Assembly (NCBI RefSeq): GCF_000379825.1
Contig: NZ_KB903834.1
Location: 355,976-419,975 of the forward strand
Length of the DNA stretch: 64,000 nt
Direction: 5' to 3'
Origin: Longispora albida DSM 44784
GTDB lineage: Bacteria > Actinomycetota > Actinomycetes > Mycobacteriales > Micromonosporaceae
Below the pieces are notes generated by a model. The model saw only the letters and a list, made by a program, of their open reading frames with translations, ran no database searches and was not told where the DNA came from. This document shows positions 44,180 to 53,184 of the stretch, piece after piece. Both the position numbers and the translations under genes were made by a program. Within the stretch, counting starts at the first letter, position 1. Each line of letters opens with the position of its first letter.

Positions 44180-45127
44180 ATGTCCCAGCAAGTGGCTGCT
44201 GACCAGCAGCAGTCCGGCCCGAAGCCGCTCACCGACGGCACGCAGTCCGGTGGGGTGCTGGCCGGTTTGTGGGCCGTGGTGGTCCTCCCGTTCGTCGCAC
44301 TGCTCGCCGCCGTCCCGATCGCCTGGGGCTGGGGGCTGGGCTGGGCTGACATCGCGATCGCCGTGGTCATGTACTTCCTCGCCGGGTTCGGCATCACGAT
44401 CGGCTTCCACCGGTACCTGACGCACGGCTCGTTCAAGGCGCAGCGCTGGCTGCGGGTCGCGCTGGCCGTGGCCGGTTCGATGGCGATCCAGGGTTCGCCG
44501 ACGCAGTGGGTGGCCGACCACCGCCGCCACCACCAGTACTCGGACCTGGAGGGCGACCCGCACTCGCCGTGGCGGTACGGCCCGACGTTCTGGGGCCTGA
44601 TGAAGGGCCTGTTCCACGCGCACGTCGGCTGGCTGTTCCACCGTGAGCTGTCGAACCAGAAGCGGTTCGCGCCCGACCTGGTCGCCGACAAGGACATCCG
44701 CCGCGTCGACAGCCTGTTCCTGCCGCTGATCGGCGTCTCGGTCCTGCTGCCAGCCGTGGCCGGCGGCCTGGTGACCTGGTCGTGGCAGGGCGCGCTGTCC
44801 GCGTTCTTCTGGGCCGGCCTGGTCCGGATCGGGCTGCTGCACCACACCACGTGGGCGATCAACTCGATCTGCCACGTGTACGGGGAGCGCCCGTTCGAGA
44901 TGCGCGACGGCGACCGGGCGACGAACTTCTGGCCGCTGGCCCTGCTGTCGATGGGCGAGAGCTGGCACAACCTGCACCACGCAGACCCGACGTCCGCCCG
45001 GCACGGCGTGGACAAGGGCCAGCTGGACATGTCGGCCCGGCTGATCTGGATGTTCGAGAAGTTCGGCTGGGTTTCGCAGGTCAGGTGGCCCAAGGCGGAG
45101 CGGCTTGACGCCAAGCGTGTTAAATAA
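44180..45127 (+). CDS. Membrane fatty acyl-CoA delta-9 desaturase
   Basis: A 315-residue di-iron membrane desaturase that places a double bond in acyl chains using oxygen. Three histidine boxes are present: HRYLTH, DHRRHHQYSD and SWHNLHHADP. Four or more membrane helices surround them. It is of the DesC/stearoyl-CoA type and probably adjusts membrane fluidity. ATG 44180. The TetR gene follows at once and a tandem palindromic site lies upstream, so it is likely repressed by that regulator. Confidence 0.94.
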   Translation: MSQQVAADQQQSGPKPLTDGTQSGGVLAGLWAVVVLPFVALLAAVPIAWGWGLGWADIAIAVVMYFLAGFGITIGFHRYLTHGSFKAQRWLRVALAVAGSMAIQGSPTQWVADHRRHHQYSDLEGDPHSPWRYGPTFWGLMKGLFHAHVGWLFHRELSNQKRFAPDLVADKDIRRVDSLFLPLIGVSVLLPAVAGGLVTWSWQGALSAFFWAGLVRIGLLHHTTWAINSICHVYGERPFEMRDGDRATNFWPLALLSMGESWHNLHHADPTSARHGVDKGQLDMSARLIWMFEKFGWVSQVRWPKAERLDAKRVK

Positions 45128-45131
45128 CCAG

Positions 45132-45776
45132 GTGGCTGACAGCGCTGAGACGAAGCCGGTGCAACGCCGGGTGCGGATGTCCTCGGCGCAGCGCCGGGAA
45201 CAGCTGATCGCGATCGGCAGGCAGTTGTTCGCGGAGAAGGGTTTCGACGCGACCTCTGTGGAGGAGGTCGCCGCACGCGCCCGGGTCAGCAAGCCCGTGG
45301 TGTACGAGCACTTCGGCGGCAAGGAAGGCCTGTACGCGGTCGTCGTGGACCGCGAGGTCCTCGGCCTGCTGAACCGGGTGACGAACGCCCTGACCGGCGG
45401 GCATCCCCGTGAGCTGCTGGAGCAGGCCGCGCTGGCGCTGCTGGACTACATCGAGTCGGACACCGACGGGTTCCGGGTGCTGGTGCGGGAGTCGCCGGTC
45501 GGCTCGACCAGCGGCAACTTCTCCAGTGTGCTCAATGACGTCGCGCACCAGGTCGAGCACGTGCTGGCCGGGGAGTTCAAGTCGCGGGGCTACGACCCGA
45601 AGCTCGCCGAGCTGTACTCGCAGGCGCTGGTCGGGATGGTGTCGCTGGCCGGCCGGTGGTGGCTGGAGGTGCGCAAGCCCCGGAAGGAAGCCGTGGCGGC
45701 GCATCTGGTCAACCTGGCGTGGAACGGCCTGGGGAATCTGGAGCCGAAGCCGGCTCTGGGCCGCCCGGCGAAGTAG
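45132..45776 (+). CDS. TetR-family regulator beside desaturase (Rv1019-like)
   Basis: A 214-residue TetR regulator. The helix-turn-helix (SVEEVAARARVSKPVVYEHFGGKEGLYAVVVDREV) is close to that of the actinobacterial regulator found near glmU in Mycobacterium (Rv1019), from memory. The start is uncertain: GTG 45132 is four bases after the desaturase stop, with TTG 45105, GTG 45117 and ATG 45177 as alternatives. Being co-transcribed with the desaturase, it may sense acyl chains and act on the tandem TACGG palindromes at 44097-44124. Confidence 0.88.
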   Translation: MADSAETKPVQRRVRMSSAQRREQLIAIGRQLFAEKGFDATSVEEVAARARVSKPVVYEHFGGKEGLYAVVVDREVLGLLNRVTNALTGGHPRELLEQAALALLDYIESDTDGFRVLVRESPVGSTSGNFSSVLNDVAHQVEHVLAGEFKSRGYDPKLAELYSQALVGMVSLAGRWWLEVRKPRKEAVAAHLVNLAWNGLGNLEPKPALGRPAK

Positions 45777-45920
45777 CGTCTGGGCTCGGGCGGACGTGGC
45801 GCCCGGGCCGTCCGGGGAAGCAGCCGCGACACGGCCGGCGGCGTGAAGTCCGGGGTTCCTGCTCGCCGCCCGTGGCGGTAGGCGACAATCGCCGTGGACG
45901 TTCACCAGAAGAGGGGCACG

Positions 45921-46376
45921 ATGTCACACATTCCGATCAACCACAACCTGCGACCGCTGTACCGGGTCCTTGCCGGCCTGATCGGCGCCTACCTGGTCGT
46001 GGCCGGGGTGCTCGGCTTCGTCGAGAGCAAGGACCTCGACTTCTTCGGCACGCAGGGCGCGACCACCGTCGTCGGCACCAAGGGCAACATGGCCTGGTCG
46101 GTGTTCTCGCTGGCCACCGGGGCGCTCATCGTGCTCGGGGTCGTGCTCGGCCGTAACCTCGACGTCAAGATCAACACCGTGACCTCGCTGGTGCTGATGA
46201 CGGTGGGCACGGCGATGCTGTCGCTGCTGCGTACCGACCTGAACGTCTTCGGCGGCTCGATGACCACCGTGATCATCGTGTACACGGCCGGGATGCTGCT
46301 GCTCGCGGCCGCGCTGTACGGCAAGGTGGGCACGTCCGAAGAGGCCGAGGCCGAGGAAGCCTTCCGCCACGCCTGA
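45921..46376 (+). CDS. DUF4383-type membrane protein
   Basis: A 151-residue membrane protein with four predicted helices (about residues 18-38, 56-76, 85-103 and 110-130). The NHNLRPLYRVLAGLIGAYLVVAG opening and the WSVFSLATGALIVLG stretch resemble DUF4383, a common actinobacterial family of unknown function. ATG 45921 follows GAGGGG. The acidic tail EEAEAEEA is probably cytoplasmic. A terminator lies 47 bp beyond the stop. Confidence 0.8.
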   Translation: MSHIPINHNLRPLYRVLAGLIGAYLVVAGVLGFVESKDLDFFGTQGATTVVGTKGNMAWSVFSLATGALIVLGVVLGRNLDVKINTVTSLVLMTVGTAMLSLLRTDLNVFGGSMTTVIIVYTAGMLLLAAALYGKVGTSEEAEAEEAFRHA

Positions 46377-46422
46377 TCCGCTCGTTCCCGGTCCGGATCT
46401 GCTCCAGTTTCAGTTTTCGGCG

Positions 46423-46453
46423 AAGGCCGGTCTCCCGTGTGGAGGCCGGCCTT
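46423..46453 (+). terminator. Terminator hairpin after DUF4383 gene
   Basis: A 13-bp stem with one G-T wobble (46423-46435 with 46441-46453) and loop CGTGT, followed by TTGT. It ends the rightward transcript; the rest of the 266-bp gap holds no gene. Confidence 0.7.
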
Positions 46454-46642
46454 TGTCGTGCGTGCTGATGCGTGCGTACTGGTGGACCGTCTGCTCGTAC
46501 CGCAGCCCGCCGGACTCCGTGTGTACTGGTGACTGGGGCGCCTGGCAGGACTACCGTGCCCGCCGGCGGGCGGGCCGAGGGTGGTGCGGGCCACGTTCGC
46601 TGCCCGTAGGGATGCCCGGCGGGGTGCGCTAGTTTGACGATC

Positions 46643-47296
46643 ATGGTCAGCACTCACGCGGTACTCGGCATCGCAGCCATCGAGCTGGGCATGGCCCTCA
46701 CGCCCGGCCCGAACATGCTCTACGTGGCCTCGCGGGCGATCACGCAGGGGCGCAAGGCCGGGGCGATCTCGCTGGCCGGTGTGGCCGCCGGCTTCCTCGT
46801 GTACCTGGTCGCCACCACGGCTGGCCTCGCCACGATCTTCGCGCTCGTGCCAGCCGTCTACACCGTGCTGAAGCTGGCCGGCGCCGCGTACCTGCTGTGG
46901 CTGGCCTACAAGGCATTCAAGCCGGGCGGCGAGTCGGTCTTCGCGCCGAAGCCCCTGCCTGCCGAGTCGGCGGGCAGGCTGTTCAGCATGGGCCTGGTCA
47001 CCAACCTGCTCAACCCGAAGATCGCGATCCTGTACGTCTCGCTGCTCCCCCAGTTCGTCGAGCCGGACCGGGGCAACGTGGCCGCGCAGAGCTTCATCCT
47101 CGGGCTGGTCGTGGTCGCGATCGGGGTCACCGTCAACGGCGTGATCATGATGATGGCCGGGTCGCTGTCGACGTTCCTGAGCGGCAGGCCGTCCTGGCTG
47201 CGCGTCCAGCGGTACCTGATGGGCACCGTGCTGGCGGGGATGGCCGTCCGGCTGATCTTCGACCGGTCACGGGCCACCGTGGCGGCCACCCCTTAG
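46643..47296 (+). CDS. LysE/RhtB-family amino acid exporter
   Basis: A 217-residue exporter with six predicted membrane helices. The family signature is the N-terminal ALTPGPNMLYV, and NLLNPKIAILYVSLLPQFV is the second conserved block. Members export lysine, homoserine, threonine or related compounds; the substrate here is not clear. ATG 46643 is preferred over a TTG three codons earlier. It is convergent with the ABC-F gene, six bases away. Confidence 0.9.
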   Translation: MVSTHAVLGIAAIELGMALTPGPNMLYVASRAITQGRKAGAISLAGVAAGFLVYLVATTAGLATIFALVPAVYTVLKLAGAAYLLWLAYKAFKPGGESVFAPKPLPAESAGRLFSMGLVTNLLNPKIAILYVSLLPQFVEPDRGNVAAQSFILGLVVVAIGVTVNGVIMMMAGSLSTFLSGRPSWLRVQRYLMGTVLAGMAVRLIFDRSRATVAATP

Positions 47297-47302
47297 AAGG
47301 TC

Positions 47303-49111
47303 CTACTCGCCGACCTGCTCGGCCAGGGAGAGCCACTCCTCCTCCGCCGACTCCTTCTCGGCGACGATCGCGCTCAGGTCGGCCTGGAGTTCGGTGATCT
47401 TCGAATAGTCCGTGGCGTGCTCGGCCAGCTGGGCGTGGAGCTTCTCCTCGCGCTGCTCCAGCTTCTGGATCGTCCGCTCCAGCCGGGCCATCTCCTTCTT
47501 CGCCACCCGCGCCTCGGCCGCCGACAGCCCGGCACGCTCCACAGTGGCCTTGGCCTGCTGCGGCTCGGCTGCCGTCGCGCCCAGCCTGCCGCCGACCTGC
47601 CCGCCGGCCCCGACCCGCTCCAGGAACTCGTCGATACCGTGCGGCAGGTGGGTCACCTTGCCGTCGCCCATCAGCGCGTACACCTGGTCGCAGACGCGTT
47701 CCATCAGGTACCGGTCGTGGCTGGCCACCACGATCGTGCCCGGCCACGTGTCGAGCAGGTCCTCCAGCGAGGCCAGCGTGTCGGTGTCCAGGTCGTTCGT
47801 CGGCTCGTCGAGGATCAGGACGTTCGGCTCGGTCGCCAGCAGGCGCAGCAGCTGGAGCCGTCGGCGTTCCCCGCCGGACAGGTCCTTGACCGGCGTCCAC
47901 AGCCGCCGGTCGGTGAAGCCGAACACCTCGGCGACCTGGCCGGCCGACATCTCCTTGTCGCCCAGCACGACCCGCCGCGCGACCTCCTCGACCGCCTCCA
48001 GCACCCGCAGCTCACCCGGCAGTTCCGACAGCTCCTGCGAGAGGAAGGCCGTCTTCACCGTCTTGCCGATGGAGACCTCGCCCTCGGTCGGCTCGGAGAC
48101 TCCGGCCAGCAGGCGAAGCAGGGTGGTCTTGCCCGCGCCGTTCACACCGACCAGGCCGATCCGGTCGCCGGGGCCGACGATCCAGTCGACGTGGGACAGC
48201 AGGGTACGGTCGCCGAGGCGCACGGTGACGTCGGCCAGGCCGTACACGTCCTTGCCGAGCCTGGCGGTCGCCATCTTCTTCAGCGACACCGACTCACGAG
48301 GCTCCGGCACGTCGGCGATCAGCGCGTTGGCCGCGTCGATCCGGAACTTCGGCTTCGACGTCCGGGCCGGGGCGCCGCGCCGCAGCCAGGCGATCTCCTT
48401 ACGCAGCAGGTTCTGCCGCTTGGACTCGACCTCGGAGGCGACCCGCTGCCGCTCGGCCCTGGCCAGGATCCACGCCGCGTACCCGCCCTCGTACGCGCGG
48501 ACCGTCGCGTCGGCGACCTCCCACGTCCGGCCGCACACCGCGTCGAGGAACCACCGGTCGTGCGTGACGACCAGCAGCGCGCCCTTCCGCTCGTTCAGGA
48601 AGGCCGCCAGCCAGGCGATGCCAGCCACGTCGAGATGGTTGGTCGGCTCGTCGAGGATCAGCAGGTCGGCGCTCCGGATCAGCAGCGCGGCCAGCGCGAC
48701 CCGGCGGCGCTCACCACCGGACATCGGGGCGAGCTCGGCGTCGAGGCCCAGCCCCGGCATGCCCAGGCCGGCCAAGATGCCCCGGATCCCGGCGTCGGAG
48801 GCCCACTCGTGCTCGGCGTCGAAGCCCTCCGCCAGCCAGGCCGTCCCGAGCACGACATCGCGGACCGTCGTACCGTCCGGGAAGCTCACCTGCTGGGGCA
48901 GCGCCGAGATCCGGGTGTCCCGCCGCCGGGTGACCCGGCCGGAGTCCGGCTCGACCGTGCCGAGGATGAGCTTGAGCAAGGTGGACTTGCCAGCCCCGTT
49001 CAGGCCCACGACCCCGATCCGGTCGGCCTCGTCGACCCCGAGCGACACGTTGTCGAAGATCGGGCCGGCCGCGTAGACCTTGGAGACCTTGTCCAGGTTG
49101 ACGATGTTCAC
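47303..49111 (-). CDS. ABC-F ATPase with Uup-like C-terminus
   Basis: A 602-residue duplicated ATPase without membrane domains. Two Walker A loops (GLNGAGKST and GVNGAGKTT), two signatures (MSGGERRR and LSGGERRR) and two Walker B/EPTNDLD-type motifs are intact, with the linker between. The C-terminal ~70 residues form a coiled coil (EMARLERTIQKLEQREEKL), as in Uup. ABC-F proteins act on the ribosome, easing stalls or protecting from antibiotics; Uup-type members are housekeeping. GTG 49111 follows AAGGAG. The upstream leader is made of 86-bp tandem repeats that contain copies of the same ribosome site. Confidence 0.92.
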   Translation of the reverse strand: MNIVNLDKVSKVYAAGPIFDNVSLGVDEADRIGVVGLNGAGKSTLLKLILGTVEPDSGRVTRRRDTRISALPQQVSFPDGTTVRDVVLGTAWLAEGFDAEHEWASDAGIRGILAGLGMPGLGLDAELAPMSGGERRRVALAALLIRSADLLILDEPTNHLDVAGIAWLAAFLNERKGALLVVTHDRWFLDAVCGRTWEVADATVRAYEGGYAAWILARAERQRVASEVESKRQNLLRKEIAWLRRGAPARTSKPKFRIDAANALIADVPEPRESVSLKKMATARLGKDVYGLADVTVRLGDRTLLSHVDWIVGPGDRIGLVGVNGAGKTTLLRLLAGVSEPTEGEVSIGKTVKTAFLSQELSELPGELRVLEAVEEVARRVVLGDKEMSAGQVAEVFGFTDRRLWTPVKDLSGGERRRLQLLRLLATEPNVLILDEPTNDLDTDTLASLEDLLDTWPGTIVVASHDRYLMERVCDQVYALMGDGKVTHLPHGIDEFLERVGAGGQVGGRLGATAAEPQQAKATVERAGLSAAEARVAKKEMARLERTIQKLEQREEKLHAQLAEHATDYSKITELQADLSAIVAEKESAEEEWLSLAEQVGE

Positions 49112-49117
49112 GCCGCT

Positions 49118-49595
49118 CCTTCTCGCTCCCGCTCGAACGCGGGGTTCACACCAGATGACAGAGCCAACCGGATGGGCTCGCAAGCAGCGCCCATCAAGCC
49201 ACTCCTTCTCGCTCCCGCCCGAACACGGGACTCACACCACACGACAGAACCAACCAGACGGGCTCACAAGCAGCGCCCACCAAGCCACTCCTTCTCGCTC
49301 CCGCCCGAACGCGGGACTCACACCACACGACAGAGCCAACCAGACGGGCTCACAAGCAGCGCCCACCAAGCCACTCCTTCTCGCTCCCGCCCGAACACGG
49401 GACTCACACCACACGACAGAACCAACCAGACGGGCTCACAAGCAGCGCCCACCAAGCCACTCCTTCGCACCCGCTCGACGCGGGACTCGCAACAGGCAGC
49501 CCGGCGGGCCGGCACAGCACCCATCAGGCTTCTCCTCACTCCCGCCCGGCAAGGGACCGCACCACACGACAGCACCAGCCCGCTTCACCGCTGCC
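49118..49595. repeat. 86-bp tandem repeat array in ABC-F leader
   Basis: Four units start at 49118, 49204, 49290 and 49376, exactly 86 bp apart; a decayed fifth starts at 49462 and a sixth-like one near 49532. Units two and four are identical, while unit three shares variants with unit one, so a 172-bp higher-order period is possible. On the minus strand each unit carries a copy of the AAGGAG site. The remaining gap up to 49786 holds no gene I can support. 86 is not a multiple of three, so the array is not coding. Confidence 0.95.
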
Positions 49596-49786
49596 CGCCC
49601 CAGCACTGGCGCGGGCTGCGGTCTCGGACGGGTCGCGCACGGAAACAACGAGTCACCCCCGCCGGACCTGCGGGAAGGCCGGCCCGGGGCCTGGGCGGAG
49701 CCGTGCGTGCCCCCGGCTCGTACGCAGGCGAAGCCTAGCCGCCGGTCAGGGCAATCATGCCACCGGCAGAGCACGCCGGCCCGTGG

Positions 49787-50728
49787 TCAGGCGAACACCC
49801 GGGCTCCCGGCACCGGGCCGTGGGCCAGCCGGACCGTCCGGCACACGCCCCGGCCGGTCAGCCGGGTGGCCAGCAGGCTCGCGTGCTCGGAACTCTCCGC
49901 CAGGAACAGGCAGGTCGGGCCGGAACCGGACACGAGCGCGGCCAGCGCGCCCTCGTCCTTGCCAGCCCGGAGCGTGTTGCGCAGCTGGGGCCGCAGGGAG
50001 ATCGCGGCGGCCTGGAGGTCGTTGACCAGGGCTGCGGCCAGGACTGCCGGGTCGTGCTGCCGGAGCGCGGCCAGCAGCTGGTCCGGCGGGCCCGCCGGGC
50101 GGGGTGCGATGCCGAGGTCGCGGAGCCGGTCGATCTCCCGGTACACCTCGGGGGTGGACAGGCCGCCGTCGGCGACGGCCACCACCCAGTGCCAGCCGCC
50201 CCCGGCGAGCACCGGATTGACCTGCTCTCCACGGCCCGTACCGAGCGCCGTGCCGCCGAGGATCAGGAAGGGCACGTCGGAGCCGAGATCCGCCGCGATC
50301 TTGGCGAGTTCGTCCCGGGACAGGCCGGTGCCCCAGAGGGCGTCACAGGCGACCAGGGCCGCAGCCGCGTCGGCGCTGCCACCGGCCAGCCCCCCGGCCA
50401 CCGGGATGTGCTTGGTCAGGTGCAGCCGGGCCAGCGGCTCGTGGCCGGTGTGCGCGGCGAGGGCCTGCACGGCGCGGATCGCCAGGTTGCCCTCGTCGAC
50501 GGGCAGCGCTGCCGCGCCCTCACCCTCGATGGTGAGAGTCAGGTCGTCGGCGCGCATCACGTGCAGGTCGTCGTACAGCGAGATGGCCTGGTAGACCGTT
50601 GTCAGGTCGTGGAAGCCGTCGGGGCGGAGCGGGCCGCAGCCGAGGTGCAGATTGATCTTCGCGGGGACGCGGACCTTCACCGAACCGGAGGCGTCGAACT
50701 CGACACCCTCCTCATACGCCAGGCTCAC
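49787..50728 (-). CDS. ispE: 4-diphosphocytidyl-2-C-methyl-D-erythritol kinase
   Basis: A 313-residue GHMP kinase of the MEP isoprenoid pathway. VPAKINLHLGCGPLRPDGFHDL is the N-terminal substrate site, HIPVAGGLAGGSADAAAAL the ATP loop and VSGSGPTCLFLA the third motif. GTG 50728 overlaps the stop of the Uma2 gene (GTGA). It provides isoprenoid precursors, including the polyprenyl carrier used by the exopolysaccharide enzymes. Confidence 0.96.
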   Translation of the reverse strand: MSLAYEEGVEFDASGSVKVRVPAKINLHLGCGPLRPDGFHDLTTVYQAISLYDDLHVMRADDLTLTIEGEGAAALPVDEGNLAIRAVQALAAHTGHEPLARLHLTKHIPVAGGLAGGSADAAAALVACDALWGTGLSRDELAKIAADLGSDVPFLILGGTALGTGRGEQVNPVLAGGGWHWVVAVADGGLSTPEVYREIDRLRDLGIAPRPAGPPDQLLAALRQHDPAVLAAALVNDLQAAAISLRPQLRNTLRAGKDEGALAALVSGSGPTCLFLAESSEHASLLATRLTGRGVCRTVRLAHGPVPGARVFA

Positions 50729-51339
50729 GGGGTGATCTCACTGATGGGAAGCCGGATGGGGAACGGAGCCTCGATGACCAGTTCCCCGGCGCTGTCGGCT
50801 ACGAGCTGATACTCCTGGCCTGCGAGCTGGTAGGCGTAGATGTGCAGGGGATTCTGCTCGATCCGCCAGTAGCACGGGATGCCAGCGGCGGCGTACTCAG
50901 CGGGCTTGGTGATCCGGTCCTGCCTGCGGGTGCTCGGCGAGACGACCTCAATAGCCAGTTCGACCTGTTCTGGGAGCTGGTAGTGCCGGTTGCCCGGGGC
51001 TTCGGCATCGATCAGCAGGACATCGGGCTCGAAGGTATGGCTGGCGGAGACCATGACTCCCGTGGCCATCGTCGCGCGGAACTGTTTCGGCGCGTGCCTT
51101 CGGAGCCAGTGCCAGACCAGCCCGGCGATGTCCTGATGATCCGGAGTGGGTGCGGGGACCACGATGACCTTTCCCTCGGCGAGCTCGACCCTGGGAGCGT
51201 CCTCCGGAAACGCGAGGACATCCTCCACCGTGTAGTTGGCGAGCCGCTGCCGGATCGGGTCGGGTGCCCAAGGTGCCGGATACAGCCGTTCGGCAGGCGA
51301 AGCGGTCACAGCCTCCTCCTTCTCGCCATTTTCAGCCAT
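50725..51339 (-). CDS. Uma2-family putative endonuclease (DUF820)
   Basis: A 204-residue protein with the PD-(D/E)XK nuclease fold of the Uma2 family. The core is EPDVLLID, then VELAIEVVSPSTRRQDRITKPAEYAAAGIP, giving the D...E-x-V and the later K of the family, and WRIE follows. Uma2 proteins are abundant in actinomycetes and cyanobacteria and lack a clear known role. It is inserted between rsmA and ispE, with which it overlaps. Confidence 0.9.
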   Translation of the reverse strand: MAENGEKEEAVTASPAERLYPAPWAPDPIRQRLANYTVEDVLAFPEDAPRVELAEGKVIVVPAPTPDHQDIAGLVWHWLRRHAPKQFRATMATGVMVSASHTFEPDVLLIDAEAPGNRHYQLPEQVELAIEVVSPSTRRQDRITKPAEYAAAGIPCYWRIEQNPLHIYAYQLAGQEYQLVADSAGELVIEAPFPIRLPISEITP

Positions 51340-51476
51340 ACCCTAACCCCGCCCTCCGACATTCCAGCCTGCTGCCCATTGTCGCCCCGGAGTGATCGCT
51401 GGTACTGACGAAAATCTCGCTGAAAACGCAATTTCCGGCGACAGAACAACGATCATGATGAACCGGCTAGCGGAAA

Positions 51477-52343
51477 TCAGACCTGATCGGCCGCAGCGGC
51501 GATGCCTGCGAAAGCCTCGATCGTCAGCGTCTCGGCGCGCGCCGTCGGGTCCACCCCGGCCGCCTCCAGGATCGCGGTCGCCCGCTCGGCACTGCCAGCC
51601 CAGCCAGACAGCGCCGACCGGAGCATCTTGCGCCGCTGGCCGAAGGCCGCGTCCACGATCGCGAACACCGCCTCACGCTCCACATCGGACCGTGGCGGCT
51701 CGCGCCGGGTGAAGGCGACCAGGCCCGAGTCCACATTGGGCACCGGCCAGAACACGCCGCGCGGGACGGGGCCCGCCCAGTGGGAGGCGGCGTACCAGGC
51801 CAGCTTGAGGCTCGGTACACCATAGATCTTGGAACCCGGGCCAGCGATCATCCGGTCGGCCACCTCGGCCTGCACCATCACCAGGCCCCGGGCCAGGCTG
51901 GGCAGCTCGGCGAGCAGTGTCAGCACCACGGGGACGGCCACGTTGTACGGCAGGTTGGCGACGAGCGCGGTCGGCGGCGACGGGAAGTCGGCGGCCTTGA
52001 CCTTCAGCGCGTCGTTCGCGATGACGGTGAGGCGATCGGCCAGCCCGGGCGCGCGGGAGGCGACGGTGGACGGCAGGGCCGCCGCGAGCTTGCCGTCGAG
52101 CTCGACGGCGTGCAGGGCCTTGACGTGTGGCAGCAGGGCCAGGGTCAGCGAGCCGAGCCCCGGGCCGACCTCGACGGCGATGTCCTCGGGGGACAGCCCG
52201 GCCGCGGCGACGATCCGGCGGACCGTGTTGGCGTCGTGGACGAAGTTCTGGCCGAGGGTCTTGGTCGGGCTGACGCCCAGCTCGGCGGCGAGCTTGCGGA
52301 TGTCGGCCGGGCCGAGCAGCTCCGCACCGTTCTCGTCTACCAT
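51477..52343 (-). CDS. rsmA: 16S rRNA dimethyladenosine transferase
   Basis: A 288-residue KsgA-family enzyme that dimethylates two adenines near the 3' end of 16S rRNA. Motifs: [14 protein letters not shown] site [18 protein letters not shown] and the catalytic NLPYNVAVP, then [12 protein letters not shown] in the C-terminal domain. ATG 52343 (MVDENG) overlaps the end of the tatD gene. An upstream open extension is rejected as unlike the family. Confidence 0.96.
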   Translation of the reverse strand: MVDENGAELLGPADIRKLAAELGVSPTKTLGQNFVHDANTVRRIVAAAGLSPEDIAVEVGPGLGSLTLALLPHVKALHAVELDGKLAAALPSTVASRAPGLADRLTVIANDALKVKAADFPSPPTALVANLPYNVAVPVVLTLLAELPSLARGLVMVQAEVADRMIAGPGSKIYGVPSLKLAWYAASHWAGPVPRGVFWPVPNVDSGLVAFTRREPPRSDVEREAVFAIVDAAFGQRRKMLRSALSGWAGSAERATAILEAAGVDPTARAETLTIEAFAGIAAAADQV

Positions 52344-53179
52344 GCCCCGAACGCCCGTTCGCTGTTGGCCGACAGGGCCACGCACAGGTCCTCGACGGAC
52401 TCGCCGCGCAGCTCGGCGAGGAAGCGCACCGTCAGGGGTACGAGGTAGGGGGCGTTGGGCCTGCCCCGGTAGGGCACCGGGGTGAGGAACGGCGCGTCGG
52501 TCTCGACCAGGAGCTGGTCCTGCGGGGCGACCAGGGCTGCGGCGCGCAGGTGCTCGTTGGACTTGAAGGTCACGTTGCCGGCGAAGCTCAGGAAGTAGCC
52601 GCGATCGGAGCAGGCCCGCGCGAAGTCAGCGTCGCCGGAGAAGCAGTGCAGCACGACCCGGTCCGGCGCGCCCTCCTCCTTCAGGATGCGGAGCACGTCG
52701 CCGTGGGCCTCACGGTCGTGGATGACCAGGGCCTTGTTGTACTGCTTCGCGAACGCCACATGCGCCCGGAAGCTGTCGGTCTGCGCCGCGACGCCGTCGA
52801 TCCCGGTCCTGAAGTAGTCGAGCCCGGTCTCGCCGAGGCCGCGGACCCGTGGCCGCTGGGCGAGGGCCTCGATCTCGCGCAGCGCCTCGTCGAGGTCGGC
52901 GACGCGGGGTGCCTCGTTGGGGTGGAGCGCGACGGTCGCGAGTACGGCGGGCTCGGTCTCGGCCAGGTCTGCGGCCCAGCGGGAGGAGGCCAGGTCGACG
53001 CCGATCTGCACCATCCGGTCCACGCCTGCCGCCTGGGCGGCGGTGATCTCCGCGCGGACCAGGTCCATGCGCGGCGGTGCGCCGTCACTGCCCCTGTCCC
53101 CGACGATGATGTCGAGGTGGGTGTGCGAGTCGGGTACCGGAATCGGGAGCGGCTCGGGGGCCGGCGGGCGCTGAGACAT
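52337..53179 (-). CDS. tatD: TatD-family metal-dependent deoxyribonuclease
   Basis: A TIM-barrel metallohydrolase of 280 residues. Metal ligands are visible in [32 protein letters not shown] and [10 protein letters not shown]. TatD proteins act as 3'-5' DNA exonucleases or D-aminoacyl hydrolases. I start at ATG 53179 (a GTG directly precedes it). Its place between metG and rsmA is conserved in actinobacteria; the resuscitation factor gene rpfB that often follows it is absent here. Confidence 0.93.
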   Translation of the reverse strand: MSQRPPAPEPLPIPVPDSHTHLDIIVGDRGSDGAPPRMDLVRAEITAAQAAGVDRMVQIGVDLASSRWAADLAETEPAVLATVALHPNEAPRVADLDEALREIEALAQRPRVRGLGETGLDYFRTGIDGVAAQTDSFRAHVAFAKQYNKALVIHDREAHGDVLRILKEEGAPDRVVLHCFSGDADFARACSDRGYFLSFAGNVTFKSNEHLRAAALVAPQDQLLVETDAPFLTPVPYRGRPNAPYLVPLTVRFLAELRGESVEDLCVALSANSERAFGAW

Positions 53180-53184
53180 CACCC

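Noticed and set aside
49118-49595. Possible CRISPR array
   Set aside because: Units are contiguous, 86 bp and have no unique spacers; no cas genes are present.
49080-50594. Rightward frame spelling repeated SFSLPP and GTHTTR blocks
   Set aside because: It is the translation of the 86-bp repeats, whose length is not a multiple of three, and continues antisense to ispE.
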